A stretch of DNA of 64,000 nucleotides from Desulfuromonadaceae bacterium (GCA_028712075.1 JAQTQX010000001.1:1-64000); one strand, 5' to 3'. Counted from the stretch's first letter, positions 10,020 through 19,184 are shown. Made by a program: numbers and translations. Notes: generated from the letters alone by a model not told the origin.

Positions 10020-12323
10020 ATGGAACCGATTGTTACCTATAAAGAGCGCTGTCGCCGTTGCTATTCATGCGTACGCAGCTGTCCTGTCAAAGCGATCAAG
10101 GTTGATGGTGGTTATGCACAAATCATGCATGACCGCTGTATAGGGTGTGGCAATTGCCTCAGCTGTCCGCAACAGGCCAAGGTCGTTGTCGACCGCATGG
10201 TTAAAACCCAGGAAATGCTGGCCTCCGGCTCCCCCGTTGTTGCAGTGCTCGGCTGCTCTTTCCCCGCATTTTTCTATAAACTGCTTCCAGGACAGCTCGT
10301 TGCAGCATTAAAAAGCCTCGGATTTTGTGAAGTGCATGAAGGTGCGTATGGCGCAACAATGATTGCCGACAGCTACCAGTCTGCCCTTAAATCGTCTGAT
10401 CGCCCTCTTATTTCTTCCCACTGTTCGGCAGTTGTTGATCTCGTCGAGAGACATTATCCATCGCTGGTCCCCAACATTATGCCAATCGCCTCGCCAATGG
10501 TTGCCACGGGACGCTTCATAAAAAGTGTCTTGGGTAATGAAGCCCGCGTTGTGTATGTCAGTTCCTGTATTGCTGCAAAGTTTGAAATGCAGGAAGACGC
10601 TTCCGGTGCAATCGATGTTGTTCTTACGTATCAGGAAATTGATAAACTTTTCAAAAACAGGGGTATTACTCCGGCAAGTCTTGCTGAGGCACCTTTTGAT
10701 GGCCTTAATCCCGGTGATTGCAGGCTTTTCTCGCTTACCGGAGGCACTCTCAGGGCGTTCGGTATTACTACTGATTTTCAGGACAATGACACCATCTGCG
10801 CCGAAGGAGAATTGCATACAATCGGTATTATTCGCGATCTGGCAGCCCGCCGGATTTCACCAGCTTTTGTTGATCTTCGATTCTGCGACGGGGGCTGTGT
10901 GGATGGTCCGTTCCGTGATAAAGAGATGAATCATTTCTATAAGCGCAAGCTTATCATCGGCCACAACAGTTCACAACTACCATATAAAACGGCTGGTCAT
11001 TATCGTTCATTGACGACTGTTCCTGATCTTACCCGTACATTTTCAGACAAATCTGTGAAGCTGCCTGTCCCGGGAAAGGATGATGTCAAACGGGTACTTC
11101 AATCCACAAATAAATATTCACATGGCGATGAACTGAATTGCCGGGCGTGTGGCTACAACACCTGCCGTGAACATGCGGTTGCTGTTTTCCAGGGGCTTGC
11201 AGATATTCAAATGTGCCTTCCACACAGTATGCAGCGCATCGTCGAGGAACGCGGCAGCCTCTTGCAAAAATATGAACTTGTTCAGCGGGAACTTGACCGG
11301 CAAGCGGGGGAGGATCTGATCGTTGGCAGAGACCCCGGCATCAGGGAGGTCATGGAACTGATTCACCAGGTTGGCCCGACACCGACAACCGTGCTGATAC
11401 GAGGCGAAACCGGCACCGGCAAGGAGCTCACTGCACGAGGCATTCATCGCAACAGCCAGCGCAATGACAAACCGCTTATGACCGTCAACTGCACGACCCT
11501 GACCGACTCGCTTCTTGAGAGTGAACTATTCGGACATAAAAAGGGCTCATTTACCGGAGCCATTGCAGACAAAAAGGGGCTGTTTGAAGCAGCAGACGGG
11601 GGGACCATATTTCTCGATGAAATCGGAGATATTACGCCCAAACTTCAGGCTGAACTGCTTCGCATTCTGGATATGGGGGAAGTTCGCCCCGTCGGCAGCG
11701 TTTCTGCTAAAAAAATTGATGTGCGCCTGATCGCCGCTACGAACAAGGATCTTGAGCTTGGTGTGCGAGAGGGATGGTTTCGTGAAGATCTGTATTATCG
11801 CTTGAATGTCTTTTGTATTGAACTCCCGCCGCTGCGCAATCGGCCTGAATCCGTGCCAGATCTGGCCCAACATTTCCTTGAAAAGGCCCGAAAAAAACTC
11901 AATAAAACCATTGCCGGCATTGAAGACAGGGCCGTTAAGGCCATGCAGCACTATCAGTGGCCTGGCAACATCCGCGAAATGCAAAACGTCATCGAGCGCT
12001 CGGCCGTTCTTGTCAAAGACGGCATCATCCGCCTGGAAAATCTGCCCACCGTTTTCACAGATACGTACGAATCGTGCCTTGACGTGGATGTCAATCGTCG
12101 GCGCACTTCTTTCAAGGCAGAACGAGAGCAGCAAGTCGGGCGGACCGAAAAGCATATTATTGCCCGCTATCTCGAAGAATCGCGAGGCAACGTAGCGCAG
12201 GCAGCACGCCTTGCGAACGTGCCCCGCCGCAGTTTCTACAGGCTCCTTGAAAAGCATGGCATTGAAGTCGTGCGCTCACACACACCCAGAATATCCTCAG
12301 TAAACCTGGCAAAACCCGCCTAA
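10020..12323 (+). CDS. Sigma-54-dependent activator with ferredoxin and [FeFe]-hydrogenase-like sensory domains
   Basis: A 767-residue fusion regulator. Residues 1-55 hold two iron-sulfur motifs (C11, C14, C17, C21; then C40, C43, C46, C49). Residues 70-335 follow the [FeFe]-hydrogenase catalytic fold, with cysteines in the positions of the H-cluster ligands: C135 (SSHCS), C183 (SSCIAAK), C289 and C293 (FCDGGC). The cysteine normally preceding the first ligand, used for proton transfer, is H134. Residues 371-400 form another four-cysteine cluster motif (C374, C377, C382, C399). A sigma-54 AAA+ domain follows: Walker A GETGTGKE (462-469), sigma-54 loop GSFTGA (509-514), Walker B FLDEIGD (531-537). 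A Fis-type helix-turn-helix ends the protein. Likely a redox, H2 or CO sensor controlling sigma-54 promoters; the ligand is unknown. Confidence 0.85.
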   Translation: MEPIVTYKERCRRCYSCVRSCPVKAIKVDGGYAQIMHDRCIGCGNCLSCPQQAKVVVDRMVKTQEMLASGSPVVAVLGCSFPAFFYKLLPGQLVAALKSLGFCEVHEGAYGATMIADSYQSALKSSDRPLISSHCSAVVDLVERHYPSLVPNIMPIASPMVATGRFIKSVLGNEARVVYVSSCIAAKFEMQEDASGAIDVVLTYQEIDKLFKNRGITPASLAEAPFDGLNPGDCRLFSLTGGTLRAFGITTDFQDNDTICAEGELHTIGIIRDLAARRISPAFVDLRFCDGGCVDGPFRDKEMNHFYKRKLIIGHNSSQLPYKTAGHYRSLTTVPDLTRTFSDKSVKLPVPGKDDVKRVLQSTNKYSHGDELNCRACGYNTCREHAVAVFQGLADIQMCLPHSMQRIVEERGSLLQKYELVQRELDRQAGEDLIVGRDPGIREVMELIHQVGPTPTTVLIRGETGTGKELTARGIHRNSQRNDKPLMTVNCTTLTDSLLESELFGHKKGSFTGAIADKKGLFEAADGGTIFLDEIGDITPKLQAELLRILDMGEVRPVGSVSAKKIDVRLIAATNKDLELGVREGWFREDLYYRLNVFCIELPPLRNRPESVPDLAQHFLEKARKKLNKTIAGIEDRAVKAMQHYQWPGNIREMQNVIERSAVLVKDGIIRLENLPTVFTDTYESCLDVDVNRRRTSFKAEREQQVGRTEKHIIARYLEESRGNVAQAARLANVPRRSFYRLLEKHGIEVVRSHTPRISSVNLAKPA

Positions 12324-12389
12324 CTTCCGTTGTTAGTTACAGCACACACATCACTACGCATATACAGTATGTTTCAAAACAGTGTATAC

Positions 12390-12418
12390 TTTTGGCCAAC
12401 ATGTGCCAAAATTGTCAC
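12390..12418. promoter_or_regulatory. Candidate upstream activator site before a sigma-54 promoter
   Basis: TTTTGGC (12390-12396) and GCCAAAA (12405-12411) form a perfect 7-base inverted repeat. Overlapping it, 12402-12418 reads TGTGCCAA-AA-TTGTCAC, close to the dyad at 9951-9968. It lies about 90-115 bases upstream of the sigma-54 promoter at 12504, a normal distance for an enhancer site. Binding by the adjacent activator is an inference. Confidence 0.4.
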
Positions 12419-12503
12419 TTATTTTATCATTAAAATAAAACCAACTAGACAAATATTTTTATAACTACTCGAATTAACTATAGTATACTGCTTTTAAAAT
12501 TAT

Positions 12504-12519
12504 TGGCACGATTATGGCT
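12504..12519 (+). promoter_or_regulatory. Sigma-54 (-24/-12) promoter
   Basis: TGGCACGATTATGGCT matches the sigma-54 consensus TGGCACG-N4-TTGCT at all but one position (G for T at the second base of the -12 box). The invariant GG and GC are correctly spaced. It reads toward the small gene at 12585 and lies directly downstream of a sigma-54 activator gene. Confidence 0.7.
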
Positions 12520-12526
12520 AGTAAAA

Positions 12527-12548
12527 CGTTCATACCGTTCATACGAAC
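12527..12548. repeat. Tandem 9-base repeat plus inverted repeat in a 5' leader
   Basis: CGTTCATAC occurs twice without a gap (12527-12535 and 12536-12544). The second copy runs into GTTC-ATAC-GAAC (12537-12548), a 4-base-arm dyad. It sits just after the predicted start of the sigma-54 transcript and before the ribosome binding site. It could be an operator, for example for the ribbon-helix-helix protein encoded next, since such proteins favour short repeats. Confidence 0.4.
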
Positions 12549-12584
12549 TTGAAAATATTTCATACATACGGAAGGAGTACGGCC

Positions 12585-12770
12585 ATGGGAAGAATGAAAG
12601 AGAATCCGCGCTACAATGTGATTTCAATGAGGGTAAGTGACGAGGAGCGCGACCATCTGGAAAACCTTATGAAAACCACACACAAAAGTGTATCTGACAT
12701 CATGCGTGAGGCAATGGAGTATTTTTCCGCTCATCATGAGGAGGACAGCATTACCAGAAAAGCCGCCTGA
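12585..12770 (+). CDS. Small ribbon-helix-helix (CopG/Arc-like) protein
   Basis: A 61-residue basic protein. The segment YNVISMRVSDEERDHLENLMKT (residues 10-31) fits the beta strand and first helix of a ribbon-helix-helix fold, and SVSDIMREAMEYF fits the second helix. I chose the ATG at 12585 because GAAGGAG lies seven bases upstream; an in-frame ATG at 12549 lacks such a site. No toxin gene is adjacent, so a free-standing regulator is more likely than an antitoxin. It is preceded by a sigma-54 promoter and a tandem repeat that could be its own operator. Confidence 0.7.
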   Translation: MGRMKENPRYNVISMRVSDEERDHLENLMKTTHKSVSDIMREAMEYFSAHHEEDSITRKAA

Positions 12771-12783
12771 AAACATGCATATC

Positions 12784-12836
12784 GATAGAAACAGACAGAG
12801 GCGGGGATTTATTCCCCGCCTCTGTCTGTTTCTATC
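12784..12836. terminator. Perfect 24-bp hairpin between convergent genes
   Basis: Arms 12784-12807 and 12813-12836 are perfectly complementary over 24 bases around a 5-base loop; the GC-rich part GGCGGGGA is next to the loop. It lies between the ribbon-helix-helix gene and the convergent RNase G gene. It has no clear U-tract on either side but would be an effective bidirectional transcription stop. Confidence 0.7.
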
Positions 12837-12849
12837 ATTCAATCATGCC

Positions 12850-14382
12850 TCAGTTTATCATTATTTCGAATTGTTCCTGATGAAAGCCCGGCTTTGCCCG
12901 CACAGTTATGCGTTTTTTAAATTTCTTCTCCAGTTCCTCCAACCCCTTGCGCTCTTCATCGTACAAAAGGTCGGCAACCTGGGGGTGCACTGTCACTGTC
13001 GCCTTGGTACCTCTGATATCCAGCATCTCCCGCCGCAGTTCGCGGAAAATTTCGTGGCACACCGTTGTTTTTGACTTGATGTACCCGCGCCCTTCGCAAT
13101 AGTAGCATGGCTCGCACATCATGCGACTGATATTCTCGCGCACCCGCTTTCTGGTCATCTCGACCAATCCGAGTTCTGATATTTTCAGGATGTTTGTTTT
13201 TGACTTATCCGCTTTCAGAGCCTCTTCGAGCGCCCCATATACTTTCTCGCGGTTGACCTCTTTCTCCATATCAATAAAGTCGATGATGATTATTCCGCCT
13301 ATATTGCGTAGACGGAGTTGGTACGCAATCTCTTTGACCGCTTCAAGATTGGTTTTAAGAATCGTGTCTTCAAGGTTGTGTTTTCCCACAAAACGACCGG
13401 TATTGACATCTACGGCGCTTAACGCCTCCGTCTGTTCAATGATGATATAGCCGCCTGATTTGAGCCAGACCTTTCTCCCCAACGCCCGGCTGATTTCGAC
13501 CTCAAGGCCGTAATGGTCGAAAATCGGTTCTTCTTCATCATACAATTCGATTGAGTACTTCATTTTTGGTGCAAAGGTAGAAATAAAATGGACAATCCGG
13601 TCATGATCAACCTGCGAATCGACAATAATTTTGTCAACATGCTCGGTTACGATATCCCGCACCACCTTCTGGACAACATCCAGATCGGAATGAACCAGTG
13701 ATGGCACAGCCGCGCTTGTCTGACGTTTGGAGATTTCTCCCCACAGGGTAGTCAGATACTGCATGTCAGAAACAAGATCGTCTTCGCTCTTCCCTTCCGA
13801 AACAGTCCTGACAATGTATCCTGAACCCGGTTTTTTAAGCCGTTCAACGACTTCCCGCAAACGTTCACGTTCTTCCTCATCCTCAATCCGCCGGGAAATG
13901 CCGATATGATCGACCGTCGGCATATATACCAGATGGCGGCCCGGAAGGGAGATGTGTGAGGTTATACGGGCTCCTTTGGTGCCAAGCGGCTCCTTGGATA
14001 TCTGCACCAACAATTCCTGCCCCTCCTGCAATAACTCCTCAATCGGGTGAAGCGGTCGGTACTCGGGGCTGACGTTGTGATCCTGCTCGTCAGCCGGCTC
14101 ATCATCTTTTTTGTTGCTGGCATACAGCAGCGATTCGTACTCTTCGATAGCATCAAACACATCGGCAACGTAAAGGAATGCGGCTTTGTCCAGGCCGATA
14201 TCGACAAAAGCGGCCTGCATTCCGGGCAAAACGCGGATTACCCGCCCTTTGTAAATATTGCCCACTATGCCCTTTTCACGACTGCGCTCGATATACAGTT
14301 CGGCAATGGTGCCGTTCTCAATCAGCGCGATGCGGGTTTCGTGGGAAGCGGCATTAATAACCAGCTCAGCTCCCATAATCAT
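12850..14382 (-). CDS. rng: Ribonuclease G/E family endoribonuclease
   Basis: A 510-residue RNase G-type enzyme for rRNA maturation and mRNA decay. An S1 RNA-binding domain lies at about residues 35-130 (IVGNIYKGRVIRVLPGMQAAFVD). The catalytic region includes VDVNTGRF, and the zinc-link CEPCYYCEGRG follows near residue 435. The long C-terminal scaffold of RNase E is absent. Two ATGs are possible: 14382, or 14376 with GGAG nine bases upstream, which is better spaced. It is probably co-transcribed with the radical-SAM gene upstream (47-base gap). Confidence 0.9.
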   Translation of the reverse strand: MIMGAELVINAASHETRIALIENGTIAELYIERSREKGIVGNIYKGRVIRVLPGMQAAFVDIGLDKAAFLYVADVFDAIEEYESLLYASNKKDDEPADEQDHNVSPEYRPLHPIEELLQEGQELLVQISKEPLGTKGARITSHISLPGRHLVYMPTVDHIGISRRIEDEEERERLREVVERLKKPGSGYIVRTVSEGKSEDDLVSDMQYLTTLWGEISKRQTSAAVPSLVHSDLDVVQKVVRDIVTEHVDKIIVDSQVDHDRIVHFISTFAPKMKYSIELYDEEEPIFDHYGLEVEISRALGRKVWLKSGGYIIIEQTEALSAVDVNTGRFVGKHNLEDTILKTNLEAVKEIAYQLRLRNIGGIIIIDFIDMEKEVNREKVYGALEEALKADKSKTNILKISELGLVEMTRKRVRENISRMMCEPCYYCEGRGYIKSKTTVCHEIFRELRREMLDIRGTKATVTVHPQVADLLYDEERKGLEELEKKFKKRITVRAKPGFHQEQFEIMIN

Positions 14383-14429
14383 TTTCTCCGTATATATGAA
14401 ATGTAAATCGCAAACTGTTCAAAATTAAT

Positions 14430-16910
14430 TTATGAGTGCGGGGCAAAGAGAACTTCCAGCTTCTCCACGTGCAAACCATCATCAGGGAACGCCTCAACAC
14501 CCCTGATGGCACGGGCAAACTCAGCCGGCTTGCCTCTTTTGGCAACAAGTTCAACACTCATCCCGTCGGCAATAAGTGAGATGGTTTCACCTCGCAAATC
14601 AACCGTCTGAGTCTGCCCTTTTTTTGTTCTGCTAATGACCACAGAGTCATGTGCCATAAAGCGCACACATTGTTTTTGTAGTTCATCAGCGCACGTATCT
14701 ACGAAAGTTATGCGATATCTGGTGGCATCAATAAGAGTCGAAATTGATGGTGATTTGGCATCAACTGCGTCGGCTTCAAGAATCCGGATGCCAACCGGCA
14801 GCACCGAGTTAAGACGGTCCTGCACTTCCCGGGCAGAACAACCAGAAGCGACAAACATGTCCATATATTCAGCATTCGATTCGACTCCGACTGACGTTGC
14901 CGTCCCGAATGAAAAGCGTGGATGTGGATGAAAGCCGTGGGAAAAAAGGATCGGCACCCCTGCCCTGCTGACAGCGCGGGTAAAAACAGTAATCAGCTCA
15001 AGATGACTCAGATATCGCATGGCCCCGGTTTTCGAAAACCTGAGGCGGATCCTGGCTGAAACCGGTTCACCACGTGGCACGTTTGGACGCGGCGGAAGTG
15101 ACATCTGTCCGGAAATCCGATTTTTCACCATCGAGAAATCGCAGACACCGCAGGCACTGCAGCTGCCGTCGCGGCAATCCTTCGTCGCCGCTTCGGCACT
15201 CGCACGCTCCCGCTCGGCCAGCAGAAACTCACGCGTTACCCCGCAGTCAAGATGATCCCACGGCAATACCTCATCAAGCTCACGGCGGCGCACATACCAT
15301 TCAGGATCGACAGCACAGTCAGAAAAGGCCCGCTGCCAGCGTTCCAGTGAAAAGTGCTCGCGCCAACCATCAAAGCGGCAACCCAGCTCGACAGCACGCA
15401 TCAGCAGCGGGGCCAGACGGCGATCACCACGGGCAAACACCCCTTCCATAAACGAAAGAGATGCGTCCTGCCACTTGAATTTAAGCTTGCGCTTTTTCAG
15501 ATCACAGTGGAGCTGATACTGAAGATCAGTCGTTTCCTGCATGGATATCTGTGGTTCCCACTGAAATGGCGTATGAGCCTTGGGCACAAAGGTACTTACG
15601 GCAACATTGACATCACCGGAAACGCCGCCCCCTTTGGCCTGATCTTTCACCTGGCGTGCCAGCGTCGCGATCTGTGCAACATCATCAGCAGTTTCACCCG
15701 GCAGCCCGATCATGAAATACAGCTTGATCAAGCGCCACCCGGCACCATAGATAGCCGCAGCACCGGCAATCAGATCCGCTTCGGTAATCCCCTTGTTGAT
15801 GACTCGCCGCATCCGCTCGCTGCCCGCCTCTGGAGCCAATGTAAAACCGGTTTTGCGTACTTTTTTGATCTCTTCAATCAGCTCCCCGGTCAGGCTCCCC
15901 ACTCGCAACGACGGCAGTGAAACAGCAATGCGATCCTCGGCATAACGGGCCATCAACTCGGTCACTAACGATGTGACGCAAGAATAGTCACCGGTTGACA
16001 GGGAAAGCAGTGATATTTCATCGTATCCGGTCGCTTTCAGCGATGCGTCAACAAGATTCAGGATTGTCTCGGGAGAGCGTTCACGCAGTGGCCGGTACAG
16101 ATAGCCGGCCTGGCAGAAACGGCAGCCCCTGGTACAACCGCGAGCGATTTCTACCGCGACCCGGTCATGGATCGTTTTCATAAAAGGGACGACGGGAGAA
16201 TCGGGATACGGCGCCGTGTCCAGATCTGCCAGAAACCGCCGCCGAACCGACGTATAGCTCGGCTCGAGCGCCTTTATTGCCAACAGCGTACCATCAGGGG
16301 CGTACTGCGGAGCAAAAAACGAGGGGATATAGACACCTTCAATGGCGGCAAGTCGCTCAAGCAAGCATGCCCTGCTCTCGCCATTTTGTTTTGCCGTCCG
16401 CACAGCACCAGCAATGTCAAGCACCGCTTCTTCGCCATCACCAAGTAGTACGGCGTCAAAAAAAGGAGCCAGTGGTTCCGGATTAAAGGCGCATGGGCCG
16501 CCGGCGATGATCAGCGGCATCTGTTCGTTCCGCTCCTCTGCCAAGAGCGGAATACCGCCCAGGCTGAGCATGTTGAGTATGTTAGTATATGAGAGTTCAT
16601 ATTGCAGGGTGAAACCGATGATGTCGCAGGCTGACAGGGGTGAGGCCGTTTCGAGTGTTGCAAGCGGTGTTGCGGCCTCACGCATTAACGCTTCCATATC
16701 AGGCCATGGTGCAAAAACGCGTTCCGCAACAATCCCTGCGGCTCCATTTAAGATATGGTAAAGAATCCGCAGCCCCAGATGACTCATGCCGACTTCATAC
16801 ACGTCAGGAAAAGCCAAGGCGAAGCGCACGTCAGCTTCGTCCGTACGGACAGAACCCATTTCGCCCCCCATGTAGCGGGCAGGTTTTTCAACAGAGAGTA
16901 AATTCATCAA
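14430..16910 (-). CDS. B12-binding-type radical SAM protein (TIGR03960-like) fused to DUF2344
   Basis: An 826-residue two-part protein. The N-terminal part has a cobalamin-binding-like region and then a radical SAM core with CTRGCRFCQAGY, the CX3CX2C ligand set. The last 200 residues (from RIRLRFSKTGAMRYLSHLEL) match the DUF2344 type usually fused to or adjacent to it. This pair is conserved next to RNase G in many anaerobes. The substrate is unknown; a role in RNA or ribosome modification is only suggested by the neighbour. It reads into rng. Confidence 0.82.
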   Translation of the reverse strand: MMNLLSVEKPARYMGGEMGSVRTDEADVRFALAFPDVYEVGMSHLGLRILYHILNGAAGIVAERVFAPWPDMEALMREAATPLATLETASPLSACDIIGFTLQYELSYTNILNMLSLGGIPLLAEERNEQMPLIIAGGPCAFNPEPLAPFFDAVLLGDGEEAVLDIAGAVRTAKQNGESRACLLERLAAIEGVYIPSFFAPQYAPDGTLLAIKALEPSYTSVRRRFLADLDTAPYPDSPVVPFMKTIHDRVAVEIARGCTRGCRFCQAGYLYRPLRERSPETILNLVDASLKATGYDEISLLSLSTGDYSCVTSLVTELMARYAEDRIAVSLPSLRVGSLTGELIEEIKKVRKTGFTLAPEAGSERMRRVINKGITEADLIAGAAAIYGAGWRLIKLYFMIGLPGETADDVAQIATLARQVKDQAKGGGVSGDVNVAVSTFVPKAHTPFQWEPQISMQETTDLQYQLHCDLKKRKLKFKWQDASLSFMEGVFARGDRRLAPLLMRAVELGCRFDGWREHFSLERWQRAFSDCAVDPEWYVRRRELDEVLPWDHLDCGVTREFLLAERERASAEAATKDCRDGSCSACGVCDFSMVKNRISGQMSLPPRPNVPRGEPVSARIRLRFSKTGAMRYLSHLELITVFTRAVSRAGVPILFSHGFHPHPRFSFGTATSVGVESNAEYMDMFVASGCSAREVQDRLNSVLPVGIRILEADAVDAKSPSISTLIDATRYRITFVDTCADELQKQCVRFMAHDSVVISRTKKGQTQTVDLRGETISLIADGMSVELVAKRGKPAEFARAIRGVEAFPDDGLHVEKLEVLFAPHS

Positions 16911-17128
16911 TTAAATCAGTTCTTATTCCATATTTTGTAGGTCGTGAACTGTACCAAATCAGTCGGTTCGATGCAAGAGAAATAGCTGATTTTATGTCTT
17001 TTTTTGCGTGGAGAAACCCATTTCTTGCACTTTAAGGTAATGGTGACTATTATTCGATGGCAGGCCTGACCGATGGATATGAGCGTCGGTAAAGCGGGAC
17101 TGTCTGTTGTTATGCCTGCCGAGGAGAT

Positions 17129-18499
17129 ATGATGATCAGACACACCGCACAAGAAGCAGCCCCGTCGAATCCCCGCCAGGCTGCGTATGAAACTCTGCTC
17201 CGTATCAGGAAAGAGGGAGGGTTTGCCGATCGCCTTATCGATGCAGAACTGTCACGTGAAGCGTTGGTCGGACCGGATCGCGGTCTGTATGCCGAACTGG
17301 TGTTTGGCGTGCTCCGCCGCCAGGGAACGCTTGATCATATCCTCAGACAGCTGTTGGCAAAACCGATGGCTGAACTTGATCCTCAGGCGTTGGTCATTCT
17401 GAGAATCGGCCTGTACCAACTGACCTGCCTTGACCGCATTCCCGAGTCAGCTGCCGTAAACGAATCTGTCAACCTGGCCAAACTGGTCACCCCCGGCACC
17501 AGCGGCTTGGTCAATGCCGTACTGCGTAACTACCTGCGCCGTCGCGACTCCATAGCATTTCCCGCTATCGCAACTCACCCGACAGAAGCACTCGCTGCGC
17601 GTCATTCCCAACCGGAGTGGCTGGTTGAACAGTGGCTTGATCAGCTTGGCGTTGTCGAAGCAGGGCAGCTGGCGGAAGCATCTTCGCAGCAGCCCCCGTT
17701 AACCCTGAGAGTAAACACGCTTCGTTCTCGACGAGAAGAACTGCTGCAGGAGTTTACACAACAGGGCATTGAAGCCGCACCATGCCGTTTTTCGCCTGAA
17801 GGGATTCTCCTTGCCGGGCGCCACACCATCAGTGTTCTGCCCGGCTTTGCCGGCGGCCTGTTTGCCGTGCAGGATGAAGCATCGCAACTGGCCGGACGGC
17901 TACTGGGTGTCGAACCGGGCGAACGGGTTTGGGACGCCTGCAGCGCACCCGGCGGCAAAAGCAGTCATCTTGCCCAACTTATGGACGATCGAGGGGAGTT
18001 GATCGCAACAGATATATCCCGTTCCAAGCTATCCCTCGTGCAGGACAACGTCAGGCGACTCGGTATCACTTCAGTTACGACACACGTTGCCGATCTGCAC
18101 CAGCCGGACACGTTTCCCGATGGATATTTCGACAGGATACTGCTTGACGCCCCCTGCTCGGGCCTTGGCGTCATCCGGCGAAATCCTGAAGCAAAATGGC
18201 GGCTCTTTTCCGGCGACATCACCCGTCTGGCAGCCGTCCAGAAAATCATGCTGAAAAATGCCGCCGCCAGGCTAAAGCCGGGGGGCACCTTGCTCTATTC
18301 CACCTGTTCGACATCAGAGGCGGAAAATGAACTTGTCGTCGAGGATTTTCTTTTGCATCACCCTGAGTTCGTGCTAGAAAACCTCAACGAACTCTTTCCG
18401 GCATGGAGCGAACTGTTTGCCTTTTACGGCATGTTCAGAGTCTGGCCGCACAAACACGGCATGGATGGCTTTTTTGCCGCACGAATCAGGCGCATCTAA
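17129..18499 (+). CDS. rsmB: 16S rRNA (cytosine-967-C5)-methyltransferase RsmB
   Basis: A 456-residue RNA m5C methyltransferase. An N-terminal NusB-like RNA-binding domain (about 15-150) precedes the SAM-binding domain with the motifs DACSAPGGKSSHL, DAPCSGLGVIRRNPEAKW (C of PCS) and YSTCSTSEAEN (catalytic TC). The gene begins after a 218-base divergent intergenic region facing the radical SAM gene. GAGGAG lies before the ATG. rpe follows 19 bases later, so they form an operon. Confidence 0.93.
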   Translation: MMIRHTAQEAAPSNPRQAAYETLLRIRKEGGFADRLIDAELSREALVGPDRGLYAELVFGVLRRQGTLDHILRQLLAKPMAELDPQALVILRIGLYQLTCLDRIPESAAVNESVNLAKLVTPGTSGLVNAVLRNYLRRRDSIAFPAIATHPTEALAARHSQPEWLVEQWLDQLGVVEAGQLAEASSQQPPLTLRVNTLRSRREELLQEFTQQGIEAAPCRFSPEGILLAGRHTISVLPGFAGGLFAVQDEASQLAGRLLGVEPGERVWDACSAPGGKSSHLAQLMDDRGELIATDISRSKLSLVQDNVRRLGITSVTTHVADLHQPDTFPDGYFDRILLDAPCSGLGVIRRNPEAKWRLFSGDITRLAAVQKIMLKNAAARLKPGGTLLYSTCSTSEAENELVVEDFLLHHPEFVLENLNELFPAWSELFAFYGMFRVWPHKHGMDGFFAARIRRI

Positions 18500-18518
18500 C
18501 ATTATCTAGGAGTCTGCT

Positions 18519-19184
18519 ATGAAAAAAATTGCTCCTTCCATTCTATCTGCCAACTTTTCACGACTCGGTGACGAAATACGGGCTGTTGAAGCTGCCGGTG
18601 CCGACTATATCCACATTGACGTAATGGACGGTCACTTTGTCCCCAACATCACGATCGGCCCTCTTATTGTCGAAGCCGCCCGTAATGTGACGTCGTTGCC
18701 GCTGGACGTACACCTGATGATCGACAATCCCGACCGCTACATTGGCGATTTTGCCGCTGCCGGCGCCGATATTATCGTCGTGCATGCTGAAGCTACCAAT
18801 CATCTCCATCGCAGTATCCAGCTGATAAAATCTTTCGGCAAAAAGGCGGGAGTTTCACTCAATCCGGCCACGCCGCTGCACGTTCTTGATTATGTTATTG
18901 CCGATCTCGACCTGGCTCTCCTCATGACCGTAAATCCCGGCTTTGGCGGTCAAAGTTTTATTGATGCCTGCCTGCCGAAAATCCACTCCCTCCGGACAAT
19001 GCTTGATCGTCACGGTTCCGAGGCCGAACTTGAGGTAGATGGTGGAGTCAAACCCTCAAATATTGCCGCAATTTCCAGTGCCGGGGCAAATGTCTTTGTC
19101 GCCGGCAGCGCCGTATTCGGGGCATCTGATTATGCCGCCACTATCGCTGAAATGAAGCGCCTCGCCCACGAACCACTGCTGTAG
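18519..19184 (+). CDS. rpe: Ribulose-phosphate 3-epimerase
   Basis: A 221-residue TIM-barrel enzyme that interconverts ribulose 5-phosphate and xylulose 5-phosphate in the pentose phosphate pathway. The metal-ligand signatures [12 protein letters not shown] and VHLMIDNP, the loop [12 protein letters not shown] and the phosphate-binding VDGGV are all present. The length is typical. It follows rsmB by 19 bases behind TAGGAG. Confidence 0.96.
   Translation: MKKIAPSILSANFSRLGDEIRAVEAAGADYIHIDVMDGHFVPNITIGPLIVEAARNVTSLPLDVHLMIDNPDRYIGDFAAAGADIIVVHAEATNHLHRSIQLIKSFGKKAGVSLNPATPLHVLDYVIADLDLALLMTVNPGFGGQSFIDACLPKIHSLRTMLDRHGSEAELEVDGGVKPSNIAAISSAGANVFVAGSAVFGASDYAATIAEMKRLAHEPLL

Noticed and set aside
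10020-10200. Separate ferredoxin gene at the start of the sigma-54 activator
   Set aside because: The frame continues without interruption into the hydrogenase-like and AAA+ domains, so it is one protein.
11547-12257. 236-codon minus-strand frame opposite the sigma-54 activator
   Set aside because: It lies wholly within the AAA+ and Fis coding region, whose motifs are unambiguous on the plus strand.
12527-12548. CRISPR-like or phage repeat at the tandem CGTTCATAC
   Set aside because: Only two adjacent 9-base copies exist, with no spacers; an operator is more likely.
16911-17128. Riboswitch or small RNA in the divergent gap before rsmB
   Set aside because: No consistent stem, promoter-terminator pair or known motif could be found; it looks like plain promoter DNA for both sides.
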